From Histomonas meleagridis (lineage: Eukaryota > Parabasalia > Tritrichomonadida > Dientamoebidae): a stretch of 64,000 nucleotides of DNA. The notes under the pieces were generated by a model that was not told where the DNA came from, searched no databases, and saw only the letters and a list, made by a program, of their open reading frames with translations. A program made the translations under genes and the position numbers. Each line of letters opens with the position of its first letter. Position 1 is the first letter of the stretch. The stretch covers positions 2,959,501 through 3,023,500 of the forward strand of contig WSYJ01000186.1 in NCBI GenBank assembly GCA_020186115.1, written 5' to 3'. Positions 29,522-40,104 of the stretch are shown here, in pieces.

Positions 29522-30739
29522 ATGGGTTTCTTTTCAGTAGATTTAAGAAATGCAATATTTATTGGATTAGGATCATTTGTTTTAGGTCAAGGAATTTCTT
29601 ATTATTCTGTAATTCGAGCTGATTTTAACAACAAATTAGAATTACCTGATTCTTATTCAATACACTTTAATGTTATTTTTCATTTTTCTGCGATTTTTAG
29701 TGGAATAGTTATTTTCTTTTTAGTGCCTTTGCTTGGTAGGAAAAAAATGATTTTTGTAACAAGTATTCTATCATCAATTTCATATATTTTTATAGCTGCA
29801 TGTACACCAAACATTATTCCACTTGCATTTGTTGGGAGAGCACTTTCAGGTCTTTGTGCTGGGATTTTATCAGGGTTATGTTTTATGTACATAATTGAAA
29901 TTTCACCAACAAAGTATAGAGGATCTTATGGAGCTATTGGCCAATTAATGATATCGAATGGCATTTTATATGTAAGTATAGTTGCTGCATTTTGGGAATG
30001 GAAAGTTTATACATCGTTTTGTTTTTTACCACAACTTATTTTATGTTTAGTTATACATTTTGTTCCAGAAGTTCCAAAAAATGAAAATTACGAAAAAAGC
30101 ACAATTAAAAACATGTTTCAAAAGAATTATTTAAAACTTCTTTTTCAATCTTTAATGTTAATGCTTTTTCAACAACTATCGGGAATAGATCCATTACTTA
30201 CATGTATGGAATCATTAATAGATAAAGAAGCAGATGATATAACAATGGAATGGAATGTTTCTTCATTGATCTTTGCATTTGGCCAAGCATTTTCAACAAC
30301 AGTTTCATTATTTATCATTGAAAAATTTGGACGTAGACCAGCATGGATTTTATCTTCAATAACTCAATCAATATGTTTAATTGTTTTAACTTTCTATATG
30401 AAAAGTGATAAAGTAACAGTAACAACTTTAGTTGCTTATTTTTGTTGTATATTTTTTTATGGTTTAGGAATGGGTGCAATCCCTTGGATGTATCCAGCAG
30501 AGATATTTCCTGACTCTCTTAGGTTGTTTGCTATATCAATTGTAACAACTTTTAAATGGGTGATTTCTTCAATACTTATTTATGTATGGGGAATTTACCA
30601 AGATAAAATTTCACGTTGGACATTTTTAGCTTTTGCTTCAAGCCTTTTGGCTTCAGGTATATTCGGATTGTTCTTTATGAGGGAAACAAAAGGAACAGAA
30701 TTAGGTGAAATAGCTTTTAATGAAGATTTATCAAATTGA
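29522..30739 (+). CDS. MFS sugar transporter (SLC2/GLUT-like)
   Basis: This 405-residue polytopic membrane protein belongs to the sugar-porter branch of the major facilitator superfamily, which carries hexoses down their gradient or with protons. Motifs seen are GRKK after helix 2, GRALSGLCAG in helix 4, EISPTKYRG after helix 4, QQLSGID in helix 7, EKFGRRP between helices 8 and 9, YPAEIFPDSLR in helix 10, and RETKG after helix 12 where PETKG is usual. The frame is open from a TTG at 29450, but the ATG at 29522 (MGFFSVDLR) leads directly into helix 1. It sits divergently next to a truncated ankyrin relic. Substrate cannot be deduced. Confidence 0.9.
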   Translation: MGFFSVDLRNAIFIGLGSFVLGQGISYYSVIRADFNNKLELPDSYSIHFNVIFHFSAIFSGIVIFFLVPLLGRKKMIFVTSILSSISYIFIAACTPNIIPLAFVGRALSGLCAGILSGLCFMYIIEISPTKYRGSYGAIGQLMISNGILYVSIVAAFWEWKVYTSFCFLPQLILCLVIHFVPEVPKNENYEKSTIKNMFQKNYLKLLFQSLMLMLFQQLSGIDPLLTCMESLIDKEADDITMEWNVSSLIFAFGQAFSTTVSLFIIEKFGRRPAWILSSITQSICLIVLTFYMKSDKVTVTTLVAYFCCIFFYGLGMGAIPWMYPAEIFPDSLRLFAISIVTTFKWVISSILIYVWGIYQDKISRWTFLAFASSLLASGIFGLFFMRETKGTELGEIAFNEDLSN

Positions 30740-31159
30740 AAAATTCAGAATGTTTAACTAAACTTTATGATTATATTAATCTGAATGTTTATGATTTTTA
30801 TTGATTTTTGAACATTTTCAATATACTTAATATCAAATTACTTTAAGTTTTTGGATTCTTATAAAAATTATTTAACTTTATTTTTCTTACTTGATCATAC
30901 CTTTACAATGACAACATGTTAAAATTTGGATGCATTAACTCTAAATAAGGTAATTAGATGAATTAATTTAAAATGCATTTTAAATATTATGGTAGAAATG
31001 GACTTAAATCATGAAAGTTATCATGTATTCTTTATAAGTCTTAATCTCCTAAGAAGACATAAAAATTAAAATATCATCAAACATATAAATATTTAATTTG
31101 TTTAAAATATAATGAAAAACATTTGAATATCATTTATTTTTTGCAGCAGCTAATGTGAT
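30740..31159. other. Intergenic region, no gene seen
   Basis: AT-rich trailer after the sugar transporter. No ORF, repeat or RNA gene was recognised. Confidence 0.45.
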
Positions 31160-31570
31160 TTATATAACAGATTAATAACTGCATCAACGGATTCTAAAAA
31201 GTTATCTTCACTTAAATCAAAAATAATATTTTCAATAGATTCCAAATCTTGCATAAGCTTTAGTGCCAAATAATAAGATGATTGATCATTTGGTTTCTTT
31301 TTGATGTGACTAATTCCTATTTGAAGATGCTTTTATAAGTGCTGTAAAAAATATTTTAAATAATTTTCAAATATTATTTTAATATTTCAAATATATAAAA
31401 TAAATATTAAATAAAACATTCTAATATCTTTAGAATCAACATCAATTCCTTTTGTTGAAGAAGTAATTCAATTACTTCAAAACGACCATTTTGAGCTGCA
31501 TACATAAGTGCTTTATAATAAAATTTAAATAATTTCCAAATTTTATTTTAAAATCTCAAATTAAGAAAAC
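31160..31570 (-). pseudogene. Ankyrin relic joined to a DUF3447 N-terminal fragment (locus D)
   Basis: On the minus strand an ankyrin module (KALMYAAQNGRFEVIELLLQQ) at about 31514-31426 carries a one-base deletion. It is followed by an 80-nt spacer (31346-31425) and the start of another module (TALIKASSNRN). Here the sequence jumps to a fragment like the N-terminus of the family (LESIENIIFDLSEDN), ending in TAG near 31160. An N-terminal piece thus lies downstream of C-terminal modules, the reverse of a normal gene. Confidence 0.55.
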
Positions 31571-31951
31571 AATTTCCAAATACAATTTTTAAACATTTTT
31601 TATATAAATATCAGCTACTTTATGTTCAAGCAAAAGTCAAATATTTCAAAATTGATGAATTTATTGGAAAAAACAATTCGATAAATTCAATTTAATTTTT
31701 CATTTCTTTGTTTTATTCTCATAAATATAATGAAAGATATAATATAAAATACGATAAAAGGCATCTTGAACAAAATTTAATAAGAATTTCATTATCATAT
31801 TTAGACTTTGAATAATGCGCATGCATTGTTTGACTTTAACTACAATGACTAAATATTACATCATATATGCTTTAAACAATGAAAACGTTCTAATGTGACG
31901 TCATTCTGAAAACCGCTGACTATATTTTAATGAGATCTCATTGAATTGTCG
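31571..31951. other. Intergenic region, no gene seen
   Basis: AT-rich DNA before the C2-TerD promoter. No gene was recognised. Confidence 0.4.
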
Positions 31952-32008
31952 AACGGCTAATTCTCATAAAAATGGCTTATCGGCCACTTGATATACCAAA
32001 AAGTCATA
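31952..32008 (+). promoter_or_regulatory. C2-TerD promoter: AACGGC site and TCATA initiator
   Basis: AACGGC at 31952-31957 and TCATA at 32004-32008 precede the ATG at 32016 with the same spacing pattern as in other genes here, even though the gene is broken. Confidence 0.4.
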
Positions 32009-32015
32009 CCAAAAA

Positions 32016-33609
32016 ATGTTCGAAATCTTCATTATCTCTGCTGAAGATCTCACAAATCCTTCAACACAAAAGCCCCCAAGCCCACATGTCAAAGCTTATT
32101 CGTACACATCAGGTGTACGCTTTTTTTTAGGCAAAACAGATCATATTAAAAAAACATCAAATCCAGTCTGGGATGAAAAACTTAAGGAACCGATTGTTTT
32201 TCCTTTTTTTATTCTGAAGGCTTGACATTAGAAATTTATGATCATTATGTTTTTCAAAAGGATAAATTGATAGGAACTGTTAAAGTACCATTAACCCCAG
32301 AGAACCATAATACAAAAGTAAAACTCCCTGTTGAATGCGAAAAAGATTCTTCTATGATGGAAGAAGAACTTATTAATTCGAGTATAACTATTCAATATTA
32401 TTTACCAAATACAAATTTTGCAATCAGTCCAAAACCAAAGCCTCATACATCCTATCACCTATTCTTTACATACCCAGAACCATATTTCCCTAATCCTAAT
32501 GAATTTAAAATATTTAAACGTAAATATAACGAAAAAAAAGATTTTATCAAATGTATTCCTCTTAACACCGAACTTGAATTACTTCCATATTACCAAAATT
32601 TGGAAGGTCTTTGTTATGGTCCGACTGGATTAACACCATTTTTCCGCTTCCAGACAACTTATATTTCATCCAAATCCATCATTGTTCTTTTCATTACTTC
32701 TTCCACGTATTCTGGTGACATCACACTTAATGTTCTTTACACTCCATATGATTCCAAATTATTTCTTTATCGCCCACATCAGCGGGTCCATTTTACAACA
32801 ACCATTAGTGATCTTCCCAAGCATCAAATTGTAGAGCAATGTACATTTGGTGTTCGGCCAGGAGTTATCACAACAATTCCTCTTTATCTCGAATACAGTT
32901 CGAAATTTTTAAGAGGCTTCCTGAAGACGGTTAATTTTGCCAATGACCTCACATTTGACATCCAATAACATTAACAACAGCATTAAAATATTATCATGAT
33001 GAATATCCCAACACTTTAATATTTGCACTTGGATGGGAAAATTGTAATATTGATTTATCATGTGTTGTTTATTCTCAAGGCATTGATGGGAAATATAATA
33101 TACGCTTAGTATATTATTCGAATCTTAACTGTTACAATCGAGCAATTGCACATAGCGGCCGAAATATCTATGGTTATGAAATCGACGACAAATCAGATTA
33201 ACCATATCACATAAACAAAGATGACGAACTAATTCGAATAAAACTACAAAAGCTTCCAGTGACAGAAGCAATTCGATTCATCGCTATATGCGTTACATCG
33301 CCAGAATCAATTCCCCTTAATAATGTTGACGCAAGTTACTTAAGAGTATTATCAGGCGACGAAAAGTTTGAGTATTTGTTCTTCCCTTTAAGTAAGGCGA
33401 AACAAAGCGCATCAGTAATTGCATTGGCTGAAAACATGCAAAATGATGTATGGGAAGTAAGTCCACTGTACTATAATACAAATGATAAAGATATCAAAGA
33501 TTTGTCGTGCGGATTCTTGGAATTGATGAACAACGAAGAAGAAATCAGTAATGTTCTGATGGGTTTGCACAATACGAATGCGAATGAAAATATAAAAATA
33601 GAAAATTAA
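32016..33609 (+). pseudogene. Broken C2-TerD fusion gene
   Basis: An N-terminal C2 domain (FEIFIISAEDL, HVKAYSYTSG, SNPVWDEKL, then LTLEIYDHYVFQKDKLIGTVKVPL) is interrupted by a frameshift at a T-run near 32205. The second piece (to 32968) contains a further beta-rich region. After another shift, a third piece encodes a TerD-like domain (LIFALGWENCNIDLSCVVY, NRAIAHSGRN), which is cut by TAA at 33199-33201 but continues in frame to 33609. TerD domains bind Ca2+ and are known from bacterial tellurium/stress loci, and C2 domains bind phospholipid with Ca2+. At least two frameshifts and one stop indicate a pseudogene, although coding pieces and promoter are well preserved, so decay is recent. Confidence 0.7.
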
Positions 33610-34315
33610 TTTATAAAAATGTGTGTATATGATAATTGTTATGTAACTCGAGTAATAAATATTTTTGTGAACGAATTATCATTATTAATAATGATTATAC
33701 GTTTGTCTGATTTACTTTCGCCATTCCATTCTTAATCTATTGAAGTCTTTCAACTTTTTTTTTTATTCACTTGTATCTTCTCTTCATAAAATTATTTCTT
33801 TTCTGGTGATTAACCATCTAAGTAATAGGTTGACTAGGATTTTTAATTCTGTCCTATTGATAATGCTTTTACTAATTGGACCTAAGTAATGAAATCTGTT
33901 GGTACATTAATCTTTCAATAGAAGAATATAATGTACCAATAATGCAGCTCAATTTGTCGTGATTGCAGCTCGCTAACTTTGCTTCAATTCTTATTATAAT
34001 CAAAATGACATGGATTTAATCCAATTTAAATTGGATAAATTATTTTGATGATCTTCAATTATCATAATCTCGAATTCTCTAAGCGAATAGATGAAAATAC
34101 GAATTTTGAATCAATCATTCAATAAAAATTAAATCATAATATTATAATAATTTCTTCAACAAAAAATATAAAATTAAGTTATTCCATATGTAGAGTGAAA
34201 TTAAAAAATTAATCATATACATACAGTGGTATATAGTTGGATCTCCATAGGAAAATCATAAAATATGACTCAATTTAAAAGTGTACCTAAAGTTTAACGA
34301 TATTAATCTGATTGT
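33610..34315. other. Intergenic region, no gene seen
   Basis: AT-rich spacer between convergent genes. Only chance ORFs were found. Confidence 0.45.
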
Positions 34316-34620
34316 TTATGGATTTTGTTGGTGTGCTTCTGAACAATATTTTTTAAGATCATTAACACGATTTGTGATGACTGTTAATTGATTTCGAATT
34401 GCAACAAGTTTTTGTGTTGCTGAAACTATGTCTTTCATGCACTGCTCATAACGCTCTTTACTCTTTTCAATTTTTTCATGTAACGAATTTTCTGTTTCTG
34501 TTAAAGCTGAAATTCTGGAGTTAATAACAAAATATACATTTTTTCTTGTTGCTCTATTACCTTTTGAGCATTTTCTGTTGGTGGAATTGTTTTAATTTGC
34601 TCAATAACTTCTGTTGCCAT
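34316..34620 (-). CDS. KxDL-like coiled-coil protein with a predicted 23-nt intron
   Basis: The two exons 34620-34538 and 34514-34316, joined across a 23-nt intron, give 93 residues in one frame. The product is a single coiled coil. Its second half (TQKLVAIRNQLTVITNRVNDLKK) resembles the KXD1 family, whose name motif K-x-D-L appears here as R-N-Q-L. KXD1 is a BLOC-1/BORC subunit that helps position lysosome-related organelles. Without the intron the frame ends at 39 codons and the downstream coiled coil is orphaned. The proposed intron starts GTATAT and ends TTAACTCCAG, close to the trichomonad GTATGT...ACTAACACACAG pattern. The family call is moderate and the splice call is inferred but well supported by phase. 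Confidence 0.6.
34515..34537 (-). other. Predicted 23-nt spliceosomal intron
   Basis: On the coding strand it begins GTATATTTTG and ends TTATTAACTCCAG. Removal restores a single open frame through the coiled coil (phase 2). The length is near the lower limit known for any spliceosomal intron. Confidence 0.6.
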
Positions 34621-34912
34621 TGGAGTAAATTATTGTCATTTTTTTCACTGCATCTGTTAATTTTTTTTCTTTGAAGCTAACAAAAGTGGCAACAGAAAAA
34701 CAAACAAATTTGCACCCCACACATGGGTAGGTATATTATTTTCGATACTTTGCAACACTCACGCTCTGAATGGTGCAGAGATTTTCAATCCCAAAGTATG
34801 GAATTTCACAATTATCAAGTTTTGTGTCTTAACAAATTAAGATAAATGAAACAAAGGAAATTAAAAACCAAATTTCTCCAAAAAATCAACATTTACTAAT
34901 ATAACTTTTTAC
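34621..34912. other. Spacer, no gene seen
   Basis: Spacer between the KxDL-like gene and PRC1, both on the minus strand. No regulatory match beyond chance was noted. Confidence 0.4.
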
Positions 34913-36313
34913 TTACATTACATTTTCCAAAAGTTTATTATTTTCCACAGATAAATGTTTCTTTTTTGCTTTTTGCATGTTTTCTTTCTCGCACACATTT
35001 AAACTCTTTTTCCTCACTGCTAATTTTGCATTTTTTATTTCCACATCAGACAATAAAATATGTGACAATTTCTTTGCATAAATTTCTCCGTTCCATGTTA
35101 GATCAAATCCATTTTGTTCTTTAAATTGTATCAATTGCAGCAATAACTTCTTTTCTAATCTCGGCAATAAAGATTTATATCTTCTTCTTAATTGTTCATC
35201 TTTTTGTTGTACTTTATTGTGTTTCATACTTTCTGTAATTTTGTTGATTTGTTCAATCATTTCTTCTCTTTTTGTTATTATTTCGATGAAAGGTTCCATT
35301 TTCTTTCGTAAGTTATTAAGTCGTTTTATCTCAAGTTCATTTGCTTCAAACGTTTCTTCAAGATCATTTGATGTTGTACACTGTGAAGACAAATGAAGAT
35401 ATGAACAAAGTTCATTGATTTCGTTGCGTTGGATTTCAATAAGAATCGGAAGACGTTTATTCCGAATTTGCTTCAATCGTTCGATTTCTTCAACACATGA
35501 CTTCAAAACGGATGGACCAAGTGTAGAATGGGACTGAAGGAATTTGTTTCTAGTGTCTTCAGGAACTTCAAGAATATTCCACAGATTGGTGATTTCATTG
35601 GCCATTTTGGTGATCTCAACAATTCGTTGTGACTTCTTTTCTTCAAGAAATTGTAAATATGAATCAACGCTCATGACTGATTGGGTTGAAAGTGAATTAG
35701 TGATGAATAAATTTACAATTTCATTGGGAATATCAAGCTCAAGCTCGGTGGATAGAAGTGATATCTGAGAATTAATTTCAAGCATATGTTTTTGTCGTGT
35801 TGAAGCTTCTTGTGAAAGATTTGTAACATAAGTTTCAAGACGTTGAATGGTAAGACTATCAAAGGTGATATTATCAATGTTAGAAAATTCGCCTTTTTCA
35901 GAATCTGGTATTTCAAGAAGGGTAAATAATCTAATGACCTCGGATTTAAGATATTCAATTTTTTCTAAGATCTTTTGATATTTGATTTTGTCCTCTTCAT
36001 AACAACGAACGACTAATGCTAAATTTGGTTTGGTAGGTTCGTATTGTGTTGATTTTAATTTTTGAATAATAGGTTCTGTCTCTGGAAATGAACTAAGGAG
36101 TTTAATATGATTGGAAATAGTTTCTTTTATTTGACTTTCAATTTCTAGGCATCTCTTTTCAAGAGATTTTTTGAAATCAATGAATACTTTCATAACATCA
36201 AAGTCAAGCTTTCCTTTTTCTTGATTTTTCTCTTCACTGGAAAGTCCTAATTTATCCCACAGATGTTCAATTTCATCAATCACATTGTTTAATCCTGAGA
36301 GCTCGAAAGACAT
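34913..36313 (-). CDS. PRC1/Ase1/MAP65-family microtubule crosslinker
   Basis: The 466-residue protein is helical almost throughout. It shows the repeated 'LW..L.+ ..e..++F' segments of the family: EIEHLWDKLGLSSEEKNQ (about 12-29), EITNLWNILEVPEDTRNKF, then EEIERLKQIRNKRLPILIEIQRNEINELCSYL. These form the spectrin-like rod of PRC1/MAP65, which bundles antiparallel microtubules in the spindle midzone. The microtubule-binding part would be the basic C-terminal third (LPRLEKKLLLQLIQFKE, AVRKK). It is shorter than human PRC1 (about 620 residues) because the C-terminal disordered tail is reduced. Confidence 0.75.
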   Translation of the reverse strand: MSFELSGLNNVIDEIEHLWDKLGLSSEEKNQEKGKLDFDVMKVFIDFKKSLEKRCLEIESQIKETISNHIKLLSSFPETEPIIQKLKSTQYEPTKPNLALVVRCYEEDKIKYQKILEKIEYLKSEVIRLFTLLEIPDSEKGEFSNIDNITFDSLTIQRLETYVTNLSQEASTRQKHMLEINSQISLLSTELELDIPNEIVNLFITNSLSTQSVMSVDSYLQFLEEKKSQRIVEITKMANEITNLWNILEVPEDTRNKFLQSHSTLGPSVLKSCVEEIERLKQIRNKRLPILIEIQRNEINELCSYLHLSSQCTTSNDLEETFEANELEIKRLNNLRKKMEPFIEIITKREEMIEQINKITESMKHNKVQQKDEQLRRRYKSLLPRLEKKLLLQLIQFKEQNGFDLTWNGEIYAKKLSHILLSDVEIKNAKLAVRKKSLNVCEKENMQKAKKKHLSVENNKLLENVM

Positions 36314-36417
36314 TAAATTTTAAACGTATCAATATTTTTGAGAAAGCATTGAAATTTCAATTGATTTTCAAAAAGTTGTTCTCATTCAAATTTGAGGTAA
36401 CTTTTTTTGTGAACATT

Positions 36418-36422
36418 TCACA
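36418..36422 (+). promoter_or_regulatory. TCACA initiator of the small secreted protein gene
   Basis: TCACA lies 16-20 bases upstream of the ATG at 36438, with a second TCATA match closer to the ATG. Confidence 0.4.
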
Positions 36423-36437
36423 TAGCATGTCATAAAA

Positions 36438-36914
36438 ATGTTTTTTTTTGTGCTGAAAGCTTGTTATTCATCAATTTATTGTCCTCCAACAACACAATAT
36501 CTTTATGGTTCAACAGCACGTGATGTTTTAATCCCAAAGGGAGAATGGTATTACTTTTATACTTCTTTACCAAGAGCCAATGTTCCAATAGAAATATCAG
36601 CAAAGTCAAATGTTACTGTTCCAATGTACAAAGCTAAGAATGGTCTTTGCCCAACAACAAGCGATAGAGTCCTTTTAGAAACAGGTCAAATATTTTGGTC
36701 GTCAGCTGAATTATCATCTAAAAACAATAAAGACATAATAGGGCTGGGTGTATATGGTGAAGAAAATGCAAAGGTTACTATCCGTGTTGGATCGCAGCCA
36801 ATACCAAAACACAAATATTCGAATTCATCCATCATTTCAACTTTATTTATTGTTGTAACATTAAGTATTTATACGGTCTGCAGGTTTATAAATCTAAAAA
36901 GCAAACCCCAATAA
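36438..36914 (+). CDS. Small single-pass membrane protein, unknown
   Basis: The 158-residue protein begins with a short hydrophobic leader (MFFFVLKACYS) containing a possible cleavage site. It continues with an ectodomain of about 115 residues (CPPTTQYLYGSTARDVLIPKGEWYYFY at its start, two further Cys, three potential N-glycosylation sites). It ends with a transmembrane helix (IISTLFIVVTLSIYTVCRF) and a seven-residue basic tail. No family was recognised. The architecture suggests a surface or endomembrane type I protein. Confidence 0.6.
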   Translation: MFFFVLKACYSSIYCPPTTQYLYGSTARDVLIPKGEWYYFYTSLPRANVPIEISAKSNVTVPMYKAKNGLCPTTSDRVLLETGQIFWSSAELSSKNNKDIIGLGVYGEENAKVTIRVGSQPIPKHKYSNSSIISTLFIVVTLSIYTVCRFINLKSKPQ

Positions 36915-37258
36915 AAATCAGATGCATATTCCTAAAAAAATCTCTTTGAATTTTCATAAAAAACGATAATTTCTAATTGAAATCCAAATCCATTTTTCAT
37001 ATGTGCTTCATTCTTATTTTAACTATTAAATTTATTTAGTCACAAGAAGTGCACTAGAGAGCATTTAAAATGAATACTTTTTGAGCATAAAAATTCAACA
37101 TTTATCATATCTGATATCTTTTTATTGATGAAAATACTGAATTATGTATGAAATTTTATTTTAATGGCTATATTAGATGAGAGGTGTGCTTTCCTACATG
37201 TAGTCTCAAATGGATTTTTCTTTCTTCTTCTTCGAAGTAAAACTTTCAAATTATTCTG
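36915..37258. other. Intergenic region, no gene seen
   Basis: AT-rich spacer before the 37-kb ankyrin gene. No initiator match was found close to the ATG. Confidence 0.4.
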
Positions 37259-38850
37259 ATGTCTTTGGAACAATTTCCAAAGTCTGCAATTGATCAAATA
37301 CAATTATCAGCTCGACTTCAAGATGATTTAATCTCAATTTCTTCCACGAACTATAACGCAAAATTGGAATCAATTCTCAAAAATAATTTTGATGATCAAA
37401 CTATTGATACTTTTATTCATGATATTTTAATAGCCACAGACTTTCGACCAAAATCAGCTTCTCTTTATGCTCAACTTATTTATGATTTATCACAAAATCA
37501 TCAAATAAACAAATTAATAAATTTGCTTAAACAAATATTTTTTACTCCTTATCAAGTTCTTTCGACTAAGTATATACAAGAGGAGGCTGTATCTCAAGCA
37601 CTTTTAATGAGAAAATGTTATGAACTTAATTTAATTTCGTTTGATGAAATTTTTGAATTTTCCAAATTACTTAAAAGCTTTAAGCGAAAATATTGTATTC
37701 AACTATCATTTATTTATGTATATTTTATGTATGAATTCACTCAGAAAGATCCATCATTTAGTCTTACTCTTTGTATATTTTGTGAACACAAAATGAAATC
37801 TTTTCAAGTTCGCGAATATTTTGAAGCCATTCTTGGCAAGCGAACAACACTCTGCAACAACAAAGAGCTGTGGGAAGAGCACATCAAAATAGGGTACCCC
37901 AAAAATTCAATTGCCGGCGCTATCGTTCTTGACAATTTTGAACTTCTTCAAGATATTTGTTCTTCCCCTGATTTTGATTATAATCAAAAGATTTTCCCAT
38001 CACTATTTGATCCACATTCACTTAAACATAAAGAATCAACGTTATTACAATTTTCAGCAATTCATGGATCAATTCAATGTTTTAAATATTTATATTTAAA
38101 TGGAAGTCAAATGATTCCAAAGCGTTTTACTGATTGGACTATTACACAATTTGCTACTGCAGGAGGAAATCTTGAGATAATTCATATACTTGATCAAAAT
38201 GATATAAGTTTTGATAAATGTCTTGAAATTTCGTCGATATTTCATCAACATGAAATCTTTGATTGGTTAATTGATACCAAAGGAAAAGATATAAATAGAG
38301 AGAAAGTAATTTTTAAATGTATTGAATCTAATAACATCATTGATTTTCTTAAATGTATAAAATGTGGTAATGATATTAATATGAGAGATGAAAACATTTG
38401 TTTTTATTATTTTTAAGACTGCCTTTGTTTTATGCTGTTATGAATAATAAAATAGAAATCCTTAAATTCATTTTAGCGAGCAATAAAATAGATGTGAATT
38501 TAACAAATTCTTTGGGTTGGACTGCTTTGCATTATGCTGCTGCACTTGGATTAAATAAATCTGCTGAATTGTTATTAGAAAATGATTTAATAAATCCAAA
38601 TATACAAGCAACTCAAAAGAAAGAAGAAACACCAATTTATGTTGCTGCTAGAAATGGATATAAAGAAATAGTTCAAATGATTCTGAATTCAGAAAAATTT
38701 GATCCTAACTTTAATTCACGTTCATTGATTTGTTTTAAGTTAGTTTTTGTGTTTCGGTGGTTTATTCTTTTTTTTTCAAATGCATTAAAAGTTGCAGCTA
38801 TGAATGAAAATAAAGAAATTGTGGATATGTTAAGTTCTTTTAAACAATAA
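37259..38850 (+). CDS. DUF3447-type ankyrin protein (locus E), frame broken at a 23-nt spacer
   Basis: The first 385 codons (to a TAA at 38414-38416) contain a helical N-terminal domain and the DUF3447-like region (DYNQKIFPSLFDPHS, LLQFSAIHGSIQCFKYLYLNG, AGGNLEIIHILDQND). After NMRDEN the frame ends. The next ankyrin repeat starts at 38419 in another frame and runs through four repeats to TAA at 38848-38850. The 23-nt segment 38396-38418 sits exactly where locus A and B spacers sit. A later spacer of 57 nt (38722-38778) is open in frame and encodes a hydrophobic stretch (VFVFRWFILFFS). With the 23-nt segment removed the protein would be about 520 residues. It is a possible gene if spliced, otherwise a pseudogene. 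Confidence 0.6.
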
Positions 38851-39577
38851 CTTCTTCGTAGATAAAAAATTGATAATTTTCTCATTTGTTATTCTGTATT
38901 ATCAAAACTTGTTGTATTTAAGAATTATATGGAAAGAATAAGTTTGAATTTTTTTTATAAAGTTTTAACAATATGTGATGAAATTTAAGTATGTGTGAGA
39001 TTATGAATTCATAAAATTGTAAATCAACTTACTTGAATTAAATCATATTGATCCAACACAACACACTAAAAAATTAATTATAAACAATTACAAGTAAAAA
39101 GAAAGAAATATTTGATAAACACCTTATTAAAAACTTAAGAAAACAACATAAACATTAATGCTAAAGCTCAATTTAAAAGTTTAATTTGCAAATCAATATT
39201 TTGCTGAAAGGTCGAAAATTTATATACAAAAGTTATAATCAAACGAAAGATAAAAATAATGTTTTACTCATATGAAATGTAATGCATTACTATAGTAATA
39301 ACTAATAATTATTATTTGTGTTTGTGTAGTAATAGTTATAATTATTATAACAACACTACGCTTATTTTTACGAATAATTTCTTACCTTATTGTTTTGGAA
39401 AAGAGCAAAAACGGTTATGCCGATGATGGCAAAAAGTGCAAATAACAAAAAATAAAATTATTTCCTTCTCAAGACAGAATATTGCTCATTAATAATAATT
39501 TATTCTTTTCGAAGAATGTACAACCAAAATAAAAATAAGAAGCAATTTTATTATATGTATTGTAAGATATAAATATT
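38851..39577. other. Intergenic region, no gene seen
   Basis: AT-rich DNA with chance ORFs only. An AACGGTT element is at about 39410. Confidence 0.45.
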
Positions 39578-39742
39578 TTAAATAAAGAAATTTAGATAGG
39601 TCTCAACATCCACAACATATTTTGGAATAAAACCAATTTTGATTTTATCAGCACCATATATAATTTCACCTTTTAAAACCTCATGTAGATAAAGTTTAGA
39701 TTTTAAGGTGACCGAATGATTTCTGATTTGATAATTCACCAT
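39578..39742 (-). CDS. Possible 54-aa protein, unknown
   Basis: An ATG-led frame of 54 codons with balanced composition (MVNYQIRNHSVTLKSKL at the start, then KGEIIYGADKIKIGFIPKYV) ends in TAA. It is more protein-like than chance frames in this AT-rich DNA, but no family was recognised and no initiator motif was confirmed. Confidence 0.3.
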   Translation of the reverse strand: MVNYQIRNHSVTLKSKLYLHEVLKGEIIYGADKIKIGFIPKYVVDVETYLNFFI

Positions 39743-39955
39743 GTTAAGGTAAAACAAAAAGTTTTTGAGGAGAAAAATTTAAAATTACATAAAAGTGGAA
39801 TGAAAATATAACAATTTTCGATAATTTTCGAGATATATTTCCTTGAATTTCTCTAAAATCGGCTGTCTATAAATCTTCTTCACACTGCTTATATTCAGCG
39901 TTTTTTTTCATGTTATGATCTTTTCTTGGATAATATGATTTTAATTGTGATCATA

Positions 39956-40104
39956 ACCGTCGAGTAAAACCGCTCTTTGTTCACTAAAACCGTGTAATTT
40001 TTTTTTTTGGTAGGATGAACGATGATTTTCTGTTCAAATTTTGAGCTCCGATGTTCCATCTGACAGTTTGATTGAAAAATTTCGAAAAAGGCAATGAGTT
40101 CACA
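39956..40104 (+). promoter_or_regulatory. Subtilase promoter: three ACCG-type sites and TCACA initiator
   Basis: ACCGTC (39956-39961), ACCGCTC (39969-39975) and ACCGTG (39989-39994) cluster 110-150 bases upstream of the ATG. TCACA at 40100-40104 abuts the ATG at 40104. Confidence 0.4.
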
